Of a stretch of DNA of 28,104 nucleotides, positions 21,077 to 28,104 are shown piece by piece; the stretch's first letter is position 1, and each line of letters begins with the position of its first letter. The stretch is taken from contig DASPJR010000119.1 in assembly GCA_035628505.1 (NCBI GenBank), positions 1 to 28,104 of the forward strand, read 5' to 3'. The notes under the pieces were generated by a model that was not told the origin of the DNA, did not search any database, and was given only the letters and a program-made list of their open reading frames with translations. The position numbers and the translations under genes were made by a program. The DNA comes from DASPJR01 sp035628505. GTDB lineage: Bacteria > Planctomycetota > SZUA-567 > H5-PLA8.

Positions 21077-22320
21077 CTGACGCTTCTCGAGGCATTAAGA
21101 TTCAAGCCCTTTGCGCGCGGCGTGAACGCGGCGGTGTAGATGCCGCGGAATTCGAGCGCCGACGCTTTGCGCGGATTGAAATTCGCCGTCCACTGTTTCG
21201 CGGCTTCGTCTGCCAGAACAGAAATCTGATTCGGCGGCACACGCATGGCTTCAAGCGATTGGGGAAGCTCGGCAGCATCCAGCAGAGCGCTCAATCTCTT
21301 CAGCAGCGCCGCCACAGCCTGCTCGGGCTCGTCTGTTTGACGCGCCAGGCCGGCCGCCGATGCCAGATCCGCGTACAGCGTTGCCGCCGGCGGCTCAGCG
21401 CTGTTGTAGAGAATCACATGCGGCAGCATGATGCCCACGGCCTGGCCGTGAATGATGCGGAAATGCGCCGTCAGCGGGTTGGCTGCCGAATGGGCGGCGC
21501 CCAGCATCGATTGCGCAATCGCCAGCCCGCCATATGCCGAGGCCAGAAGCATACGTCCGCGCGCAGCAACATTGCCCGGTTCGCTCAGCACCGTCTCAAA
21601 GCTGCTCTCCGCCATGCGCCAGCTTTCGCGCGAGAAGAGCTGCGAAATTGGCGTCCGGATGTTGCAGACGTGCGCTTCCAGCGCGTGCGCAATCGTGTCG
21701 ATGCCCGTGTTGGCCGTCACGCCGCGCGGCATCGAGAGCGTCAGCAGCGGATCGAGAATGGCCACGCGCGCGTACGCTTTGTCATCACCGCAGGCCATTT
21801 TCTGATGCGTCTCTTCATCGGCGATCAGGGCGAAAGACTGGCATTCGCTGCCGGTTCCGGCGGTCGTGGGAATGGCGATCAGCGGCAGCATGGCTTTCGA
21901 GGCTTTGTTGACGCCCCAGTAGTCAGCCATCTTTCCGCCATTGGTATAGATAAAGTTGGCGCCTTTGGCCGTATCCATACTGCTGCCGCCGCCAAGGCCG
22001 ATGATGAAGTCGATGTCCCCGCTGCGCGCGGCGGCAACGGCTTCGGCGACATTTTTCGTGGTCGGGTTTTCCTGAACGCGGTCGAAGAGAATCGTTTTCA
22101 AGCCAGCCCTGGCAAGAATTTCCTGCGCGCGCGTGGCGTGCCCGGCTTTTACGATGCCGCCGTCGGTTACCAGCAGCACGCGCTTGCCGCCGTACTCTTT
22201 CACGCGTTCGCCAAGCTGTTCGAGAGTACCTTCACCATAGATTAGGCGCGTGTGCGGCTGAAAGTTAAACCCGCCTGGAATCGCGGGCGCTGAAGAGGAG
22301 TGGTCGCTGATGTTCGGCAC
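21061..22320 (-). CDS. Iron-containing alcohol dehydrogenase
   Basis: A 419-residue group III alcohol dehydrogenase that interconverts an alcohol and aldehyde with NAD(P)H. GLGGGSSMDTAKG (108-119) binds the nucleotide, TTAGTGSE is the second motif, and the metal ligands are readable as Asp208, His212, His277 and His291 with FucO-like spacing. The start is set at GTG 22320 with AAGAGGG 11 nt upstream. A longer frame to 22416 exists, but its 32 added residues (QAGSLRY and neighbours) come from the inverted-repeat element at 22342-22468 and do not resemble this family. The aldehyde dehydrogenase upstream suggests an alcohol-to-acid or reverse pathway; the substrate is unknown. Confidence 0.9.
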   Translation of the reverse strand: MPNISDHSSSAPAIPGGFNFQPHTRLIYGEGTLEQLGERVKEYGGKRVLLVTDGGIVKAGHATRAQEILARAGLKTILFDRVQENPTTKNVAEAVAAARSGDIDFIIGLGGGSSMDTAKGANFIYTNGGKMADYWGVNKASKAMLPLIAIPTTAGTGSECQSFALIADEETHQKMACGDDKAYARVAILDPLLTLSMPRGVTANTGIDTIAHALEAHVCNIRTPISQLFSRESWRMAESSFETVLSEPGNVAARGRMLLASAYGGLAIAQSMLGAAHSAANPLTAHFRIIHGQAVGIMLPHVILYNSAEPPAATLYADLASAAGLARQTDEPEQAVAALLKRLSALLDAAELPQSLEAMRVPPNQISVLADEAAKQWTANFNPRKASALEFRGIYTAAFTPRAKGLNLNASRSVSESRK

Positions 22321-22341
22321 GCGGATGAGACCCTCTTGGTC

Positions 22342-22468
22342 GTAGCGCAGGCTTCCAGCCTGCGAGTAAACATCCTGACGCTCAAGTACTGGCGGTCTGC
22401 TGACTTTTTCAGGCAAAAAACTTTCAGTCGTTCAACCTGTAATCGCGCAGGCTGGAAGCCTGCGCTAC
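22342..22468. repeat. Inverted-repeat element between the two dehydrogenase genes
   Basis: A 23-bp unit at 22342-22364 (GTAGCGCAGGCTTCCAG and the rest of its palindrome) is repeated perfectly in inverse orientation at 22446-22468, with 81 bp between. Each copy is itself palindromic around GCAGGCT/AGCCTGC. The inner sequence encodes nothing recognisable. The element fills the gap between the aldehyde dehydrogenase and the alcohol dehydrogenase genes. Confidence 0.8.
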
Positions 22469-22477
22469 AAGGGCTTA

Positions 22478-23905
22478 CTATACCGGTTTAATCAGAATCG
22501 CGCGCTGCTTGTAGAGGAATTCGAAAATATTTCCTTCATGCGGCTGATCCCACGCCACCGAGATCGTCGAAACCGCGCCGATGTTCAGGCGGTCGATCAG
22601 CGGCGAGCAGAGCAGCGCGTCGCTGAAGGCTTTGTCCTGCGTGATCGCGGTAACGACCAGCGAATGGCCGATCTTGTTGAGCACCTCCGCCTGCGGCACC
22701 GTTACCACGCTGGCGTACGGGAAGAGAAATTCTCGGTTGGCCAGCGGATGATCGAAGCTGTCGCAGTGAATGATCGTCGGACGCATATACGTTCCGCCAT
22801 CAACCACCTGCTTGCGCGGGCCGCCGCGGTATTCGGCGGTAACGTCGCGCGCGCCCGGTGTCTGCAGGCCTTCTTCGATGGTACTGTCGATCCAGTCGGC
22901 CATTTTCACGTTGGCGAATCCGGACAGCGCAGCATTCGGATCGTCCGAGGCTTTGCCTGAAATCGGCCCCAATTTCTTCGCGAGCGCTTCGGCAATCTCT
23001 TTTGAATACTTCGGAACGACGACAGCCGACGCATTCACGCAACTGCGCCCGCCATTGCGCGCGATGGAATCCGCAATGACCTCGATGAATTCCGGCCAGC
23101 GCTCGATGCAGTCTTCGCCGATGATGATCTTGCTGCGGCCCGGTCCGTGAATCTGCACGGCGGGATTGCTCGCCCAGCGCGCGGTCGTGCTTTCGTCGCC
23201 GAAGAGAAACGCGCGGCCGCAGGAGTTGAGAATCTCGCCCGCGCCCTCGTGATCGGTCGGGTAAAAGCCGAAAGCTTCCGCGGGAATTCCGGCGGCAATG
23301 AAAGCCTGGATGATGCGGTAAGGCGTCCACGGTTCTTCGCGGCCGGGTTTGAGGACTACCGGTGTCTTCAGCGCAATGGCTGGCATCCACAATGAGTTCA
23401 CGCCGGGGGAGTTGCTCGGCAGCACCACGCCGAGCGCATTCGTGACCGGGTAGAAGCTCACGGTGCCCGACGGCATTTCAGCAACGCCCTCATCTATTAC
23501 CTTCAGATCCAGTCCGCGCGTGAGTCCGCGCAGGATCGTGCGCATTTCGGTGAAGACGTGGTTCACCTTGGTCATGTTCTGGCGAACCATGTTGTGCGGC
23601 AGACCGCTGCTGGCAGAAAGATTCTTGATGTAATCGTTCGCGGATTGGACGGCGCCGTCTGCCAGCGGAAGGTCGGCTTCCATGAAAAGCTGGCCGGCTT
23701 TCCTGCACTTCTCAAGGAGCTGCTCGGTCGTGAATTTTCGCAACGCTTCGCGCGAGGCGGCGAACTTGGGCAGATCCCGCCGGATAATGCCGGCGCCGAC
23801 CTGGCTGACACTGATCAACGTCTTGCCATTGCGATGGTCGAGCACATCCACTTTATCCAAGCTGGTATAAGGAACGCCGCGGCGTAGAGCAGGAATATGC
23901 GACAT
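22478..23905 (-). CDS. Aldehyde dehydrogenase family protein
   Basis: A 475-residue NAD(P)-dependent dehydrogenase. LPSNSPGVN (162-170) and VLKPG with Lys186 are the cofactor segments; NGGRSCVNAS carries the catalytic Cys289; GTYMRPTIIH and the PYASVVTVPQ block close the fold. The catalytic domain is not the ALDH2 type in detail (GPGRSKIIIGED replaces the usual G-x-GG-K motif around the general-base Glu), so the enzyme could be an aldehyde oxidiser or a CoA-acylating type; the substrate cannot be read. It is transcribed in the same direction as the iron alcohol dehydrogenase, 157 bp away. AGGAG lies 10 nt before ATG 23905. Confidence 0.88.
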   Translation of the reverse strand: MSHIPALRRGVPYTSLDKVDVLDHRNGKTLISVSQVGAGIIRRDLPKFAASREALRKFTTEQLLEKCRKAGQLFMEADLPLADGAVQSANDYIKNLSASSGLPHNMVRQNMTKVNHVFTEMRTILRGLTRGLDLKVIDEGVAEMPSGTVSFYPVTNALGVVLPSNSPGVNSLWMPAIALKTPVVLKPGREEPWTPYRIIQAFIAAGIPAEAFGFYPTDHEGAGEILNSCGRAFLFGDESTTARWASNPAVQIHGPGRSKIIIGEDCIERWPEFIEVIADSIARNGGRSCVNASAVVVPKYSKEIAEALAKKLGPISGKASDDPNAALSGFANVKMADWIDSTIEEGLQTPGARDVTAEYRGGPRKQVVDGGTYMRPTIIHCDSFDHPLANREFLFPYASVVTVPQAEVLNKIGHSLVVTAITQDKAFSDALLCSPLIDRLNIGAVSTISVAWDQPHEGNIFEFLYKQRAILIKPV

Positions 23906-24304
23906 GAGGCAAAAGCTCCTACTTTAAAGGTGGCAAGGGCACCGGTCTTTAGACCGCTGCAGCAAAACGATCGGGCACACATTGCTATACACTGAGGCGG
24001 ATGGAAGCGCCAGAAAATAATACGTATACACACAATTTATCTCAACGTGCAAGTTCCATACCGTTGCACCTCGTGCGAACGTGTCGAAGTGATCAAATAA
24101 TACCGAAAATGCCTTTGCAAAGCAGTATTTAACATTATAAATCGTCACCAGATTACGTCTTAACGTGCATAGCACCTGTGTTTACGTTTTTAAGTAACGC
24201 AGGAGGAGATCTGGCGTCACAAATCCGTGTTGCCGGGTAACCTGAATCTGCCTTAAATGGCACAAATTGCAAACGTGTACCGTCGTGTGAGGAGGCTTGG
24301 TCGC
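23906..24304. other. AT-rich divergent promoter region between the aldehyde dehydrogenase and the long surface protein
   Basis: No gene is supported. The region is clearly AT-richer than its surroundings. AACGTGCA occurs at about 24043 and 24169. A possible promoter for the plus-strand gene is TTGCCG (24230-24235) and TTAAAT (24253-24258) with 17-bp spacing. GGAGG at 24291-24295 stands 9 nt before the ATG at 24305. A second strong AGGAGGA at about 24201 precedes no start codon. Confidence 0.45.
24230..24258 (+). promoter_or_regulatory. Possible promoter of the long CARDB/He_PIG gene
   Basis: TTGCCG and TTAAAT are separated by 17 bp, each matching consensus at four of six bases, about 46 bp before the start codon. 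It was found by eye only. Confidence 0.3.
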
Positions 24305-27300
24305 ATGCTTCGAAAAAGTTCTTCGCTATTTTACCTGTTGGCGCTGACCCTGATCAGCTTATCGGCACAGGTATTCGCCGGCACTACGGTGAATCTGACT
24401 CACACGGTTCCCATCAACACGAACGCAGCCACCGGCTGGGATTCGGCGCTGGTGATCTCTACGCGGCCGGGCACCAATCTGGATTCAACCTCGAATCCGA
24501 AGTACTCCACAGCCGACAAGTTGTACATCGATGCAGCCGTCATCAACAATGGCACCTCTCCTGCCGGCCCGTTCACCGTCCGCATTCTTTACGACACAGT
24601 CATTGTCGCCGACATCAACCTGCAGGGGCTGGGCGCCGGGGAAGTGCGCAAGATCGAGGACGTCGAATATGCCGGCCCACTGGCGTATGGCACTCACTCC
24701 ATCAAGATGATCATCGACTTCTTCAACCAAGTGGTGGAGTCCGATGAAACGGTCCTGAACAATCAGTTTACGCGCAACATCTTCGTCGAGTATCCCGCGC
24801 CGGTCATTACCAGCGCCTCCTCCGTGCAGGGCACTGCCGGGAGCTACTTCTCGTATCAGATTGAAGCTTCCAACATGCCGACCGCCGGCGGTGGATATTC
24901 GATGGGCGGCGCCAACATCCCTGAATGGCTGCAGATCGATCCGTCTACCGGCCTGATCTATGGCACGCCGCCACTGGATCCGGCGCCTGTCAACTTCCAG
25001 ATGACCGTCTCAGCCAGCAACGCCAGCGCGACCGGATCCCTGCTGGTGAGCGTCACCATCAATCCAGAACGACCGGTCATCATCAGCCCGCTGTATGCCA
25101 CGGCCACCATCGGCGAGCCATTCACTTACACCGGTGAAATCACCGGTTCGCAGACGCCGACAACCTGGACGATCCGCCCGATGCCGCAGGCCGGGCTCAG
25201 CGCTGCCGGGAACGTCATCAGCGGCATTCCCACGCAGGCAGCCACCATCTTCGTCACCTTGACGGCTCAGAATTCAGCCGGTACTGACATTGAAGTGCTG
25301 CAGATCGACATCCTTGGCCCGCCGGTCATTGGCGGCGACATGAGTGTGACCGCGACAGTCGGCAAACCTTTCACCTACCAGATTGCGGCCACGCAGAACC
25401 CGTACTTTTACGCCACTGGCTCGGCCAACATCCCGCCAAACCTGACGCTGCCTGCGGGGCTCTCTTTGAATTCACAGACCGGCCTGATCAGCGGCACGCC
25501 CGCAGCCGGAACAGCGGGTACGTACACAATTCCGCTCTTCGCCACCAATAAGCAGGGCTCCGGCTCGGGCACACTCACGCTGGCCATTCGCGCGAACGAC
25601 GCCAGGCCGGCGATCACAGGCCCGAAGACAATGCACGGCTTTACCGGGGTGCCGTTCTTCTACGGCATCACCCCGACGCCGCTTCCGAGCGATGCGACCG
25701 AAGGTTACACCTATTCCTTCAGTGGCGCGCTGCCGCCGGGCGTCTCACCCAAGATGGTCAGCCGCTGCAACCCGCTGACCGGCGAGATTACTTCGACTTT
25801 CACCGGCGAATTCCTCGGCACACCGTCGCATGCTAAAAAGCCCATTGGCGCACTTGGCAATTGGGACATCGCGGTCACAGCGTTCTATAAGGATGTGAAC
25901 GGCACGACACAGTCGGTCACTGAAATGGTCCGCTTCGTCATCGACGGCGATCGGCCGCACTGGCGCAATGCCAACCTTAAGCTCGGTATGGCCGGACAGC
26001 AGGGCCAGACCACGTTCCAAGGGGTCTCGACGACCACCGATGTGACCACCTATGCACCAGGCTCGTCCATTCAGCCGTTCGCTGGAGTGCCCGCGTCACC
26101 CTTCTCTCTGGGTCTGGCCACATTTGGTGGCACGGGCGGTACACCCGGGCTTTACTGGAATCTGATCAGTGTTGACCACCAGCTCAATGGTCTTTCGACC
26201 GAAATCGATCCTTGGCCCTTCATCCCGGTTGGTATCCGCCAGCCTGACGTGGACTGCGGCAATGGAACGATTGTCCCTGCGCCAGTAGTACCCTACACGT
26301 CGGCGACGTTCTATGTTGGCGAGCCGCCCACGGCAGTGAATGTCGGCGCGGGAAGCGGTGCTTATACGGCCACGCTGCAGATCGATGCCTCGTTCAACCG
26401 CAACTATATTCTGAGCGGCGGACCCAATCCGATGCTGCCCAGCGACGGTCTGGTCGGCCTGCCCAACCCCGCCCTCGGCCTGACCACCACAACGGCTGAA
26501 GTACCGCTTTCCACTATCGGCCTGAACGTCACGGGCGCCGGTACGATTGTCGGCGTTCCTGCTCCGCTTTACGCCGGCGTCTTCTACGCCAAGATTCAGT
26601 ACACTCAGCCTGGCCGCCTCTGCGCCGGGCCGCTGACCGGCTACGGTCTGGCCACGTTCCACATCGAACACAACGGTCCGGGACAGGGCATCGTCATCAG
26701 CCCGCGCGCAGCCGTTGGCGAATTCAACAAGCCCTTCACCTACACCTTCCAGTACGCCAACGGAACAAACACGCCGTTCCTGGCGGGCGGCACGATGCCG
26801 GCCGGATTGTCCTTCGCCGGCCAGACCATCTCGGGAACCGTCGTCCACACCCCGACCAACCCGCATCCGCAGTACAACCCCGTCACCGGAGCCGTCGGTC
26901 CGTTCACCCTCTTCTTCACGCATCCGCCGCCAAACACGACGCGCCTGAAGGACTACAACAGCTACGTCGGCAATGCGACACCAGGCTACCTGGTGGCCGG
27001 AAGCAATGGCCACGATACGGCCACGCCGTATCCGATCGCCATCACGCTCGTGTTCTTCGACAAGGCATCCGACAAACCGCAGATCGTCAGCTCACCGCGC
27101 GTGACCGCCAGTGAACTGGTGCCCTTCGAATACCGCGCCGTCGCCTCCAACAACGCAACGTTGATCCGCCCCGTCGTCGGCGTCAATGCCGTGGGCACGC
27201 TCCTGCCGCTGCCGCGCGCCTTCAACGGCACGTCGGCCGGAACGTTCATGCAGTTCAGCAACACCGCCGATTCGCAGTGCACGATCTCCGGTATTCCATC

Positions 27301-28104
27301 GATCGGCACCGCCGAGTTCTACCCGAGCGACAACAACGACTTCTTTGCTGGCGAAGTGATGAAACCCAAGACGCACTCCATCCTCTTTGAGTGCTTCAGC
27401 GCCAACAGTGGCAAGTACGGCTACACCGTCGTCGATCTGAAGATTACACCCGCGATCCCCGTGATTACGCCGGCGCTCGACAGCGGCGTGCAGCTGGGCT
27501 TGAACACTGTTCGTAACCTCGGCCTGAGCTCCGTTAGCCTTGTCGCAGACAACCCGTCGCTGACGCATCCGTTCTATACGCCGACCAACGGCTACGGCGC
27601 GGGCGGCCATGGCACGCCGGGCTACCGCATCGGCGCCTTCCAGTACGAAGATGAAGACACCTACTGGAACCGCTACCTGATCCCGCCCTACAACGCCAAT
27701 CGTGGCTTCCTCTATGGAGCCACACAGCTGCCGGGCGGCATGAGCCTCGATACAAATTCGAGCCTGCAGTTCCAGAACCCCGGTCTCATCCAGGGAACGC
27801 TGACGACGGTCGAACAGACTGAATCCATCGTCTCGACCTACAACAGCTACGGCGCCGATTCGCGCACCGTAACCTTCCGCAGCCGCCCGATTGAAGTCAC
27901 CAGCCCGCTGACCGCCACGGCGCTGGTCGGCACGGACTTCGTTTATCAGATCACCGGCACCGGCAATCCGAACTTCTTCATCGCCACGGGCCTGCCGCCG
28001 GGATTGAACATCGACACCGCCAGCGGACTGATCACCGGCAAGCCGCTCATTCCCAGCGACCCGGCGAATCCGACCAATCCGCAGGAAGCCATTGAAATTG
28101 AGCT
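24305..28104 (+). CDS. Very long secreted CARDB/He_PIG (putative Ig-domain) protein, cut by the window end
   Basis: At least 1266 residues, open to the end of the window, so the protein continues beyond it. A signal peptide (SLFYLLALTLISLSAQVFA, cleavage near residue 25) is followed by a CARDB-like domain (about 70-160: LYIDAAVINNGTSPAGPFTVRILY and the ETVLNNQF close). Then come repeated putative-Ig modules with the He_PIG signature D/N-x-x-TGLIxGTP: WLQIDPSTGLIYGTPP (about 210-225), GLSLNSQTGLISGTPA (about 385-400) and GLNIDTASGLITGKPL near the end (about 1233-1249), with more divergent units between, some lacking the motif. It is probably a surface or extracellular adhesive/structural protein. 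Strong GGAGG before ATG 24305. Confidence 0.88.
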   Translation, partial: MLRKSSSLFYLLALTLISLSAQVFAGTTVNLTHTVPINTNAATGWDSALVISTRPGTNLDSTSNPKYSTADKLYIDAAVINNGTSPAGPFTVRILYDTVIVADINLQGLGAGEVRKIEDVEYAGPLAYGTHSIKMIIDFFNQVVESDETVLNNQFTRNIFVEYPAPVITSASSVQGTAGSYFSYQIEASNMPTAGGGYSMGGANIPEWLQIDPSTGLIYGTPPLDPAPVNFQMTVSASNASATGSLLVSVTINPERPVIISPLYATATIGEPFTYTGEITGSQTPTTWTIRPMPQAGLSAAGNVISGIPTQAATIFVTLTAQNSAGTDIEVLQIDILGPPVIGGDMSVTATVGKPFTYQIAATQNPYFYATGSANIPPNLTLPAGLSLNSQTGLISGTPAAGTAGTYTIPLFATNKQGSGSGTLTLAIRANDARPAITGPKTMHGFTGVPFFYGITPTPLPSDATEGYTYSFSGALPPGVSPKMVSRCNPLTGEITSTFTGEFLGTPSHAKKPIGALGNWDIAVTAFYKDVNGTTQSVTEMVRFVIDGDRPHWRNANLKLGMAGQQGQTTFQGVSTTTDVTTYAPGSSIQPFAGVPASPFSLGLATFGGTGGTPGLYWNLISVDHQLNGLSTEIDPWPFIPVGIRQPDVDCGNGTIVPAPVVPYTSATFYVGEPPTAVNVGAGSGAYTATLQIDASFNRNYILSGGPNPMLPSDGLVGLPNPALGLTTTTAEVPLSTIGLNVTGAGTIVGVPAPLYAGVFYAKIQYTQPGRLCAGPLTGYGLATFHIEHNGPGQGIVISPRAAVGEFNKPFTYTFQYANGTNTPFLAGGTMPAGLSFAGQTISGTVVHTPTNPHPQYNPVTGAVGPFTLFFTHPPPNTTRLKDYNSYVGNATPGYLVAGSNGHDTATPYPIAITLVFFDKASDKPQIVSSPRVTASELVPFEYRAVASNNATLIRPVVGVNAVGTLLPLPRAFNGTSAGTFMQFSNTADSQCTISGIPSIGTAEFYPSDNNDFFAGEVMKPKTHSILFECFSANSGKYGYTVVDLKITPAIPVITPALDSGVQLGLNTVRNLGLSSVSLVADNPSLTHPFYTPTNGYGAGGHGTPGYRIGAFQYEDEDTYWNRYLIPPYNANRGFLYGATQLPGGMSLDTNSSLQFQNPGLIQGTLTTVEQTESIVSTYNSYGADSRTVTFRSRPIEVTSPLTATALVGTDFVYQITGTGNPNFFIATGLPPGLNIDTASGLITGKPLIPSDPANPTNPQEAIEIE

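Noticed and set aside
22321..22416. Longer N-terminus of the iron alcohol dehydrogenase
   Set aside because: The extra 32 residues come from the inverted-repeat element; GTG 22320 has a good ribosome-binding site and gives a normal family length.
24181..24304. Possible riboswitch in the leader of the long surface-protein gene
   Set aside because: The leader was compared by memory with c-di-GMP and cobalamin motifs and no conserved core could be matched.

Overview
The window looks like a chromosomal segment from an uncultured or little-studied bacterium of the Planctomycetota, or a close relative in the PVC/FCB sphere. The support is indirect: high GC coding DNA, a PknB-type kinase fused through a membrane helix to a LamG-like domain, a membrane-anchored squalene-cyclase-like protein with a Gly-rich linker, secreted PQQ-propeller, CBM9-like and putative-Ig (He_PIG) proteins, and unusually abundant short intergenic repeats. 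No rRNA, tRNA, transposase or CRISPR array was seen.

Layout. 75-1640: a radical SAM protein resembling AhbC of the siroheme-dependent heme route, with an extra C-terminal tail. 1641-4479: an accessory stretch of hairpin-rich repeats around a two-gene cassette (winged-helix protein plus a protein with a DUF4145/HEPN-like C-terminus). 4480-7147: a secreted cupin and the kinase. 7313-8173 (minus): a secreted trypsin-like protease. 8275-9281: an operator-like palindrome, a six-helix membrane protein and an overlapping winged-helix regulator. 9343-10036: a DUF433/DUF5615 toxin-antitoxin-like pair. 10145-12785: the squalene-cyclase-like anchored protein and a CBM9-like secreted protein. 12865-13836 (minus): a HEAT-repeat protein. 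14221-15790: a cold-shock protein and trpB. 16149-23905 (all minus): a heptose-nucleotide pair (gmhB plus nucleotidyltransferase), a HemW/HemN-like radical SAM protein, a Uma2 nuclease-like protein, a PQQ propeller, an iron-dependent alcohol dehydrogenase and an aldehyde dehydrogenase. 24305 to the window end: a very long secreted CARDB/He_PIG protein, cut by the window.

The most striking theme is the repeats. At least four kinds occur: perfect tandem 7-mers, 8/9-mer arrays of the CRCRGAGGN type with a conserved head, CGCC-AAGA arrays, and palindromic REP-like hairpins. They fill gaps, especially at convergent gene ends, and several run into genes: they encode the hydrophobic core of a signal peptide (PQQ protein), supply stop codons (HEAT protein, alcohol dehydrogenase) and supply the ribosome-binding site of the AhbC-like gene. 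Other points are trpB apparently starting at ATC, a sugar-phosphate nucleotidyltransferase with a Pro/Ala insertion of about 83 residues, and an 18-bp perfect palindrome that lies across the spacer of a predicted promoter.
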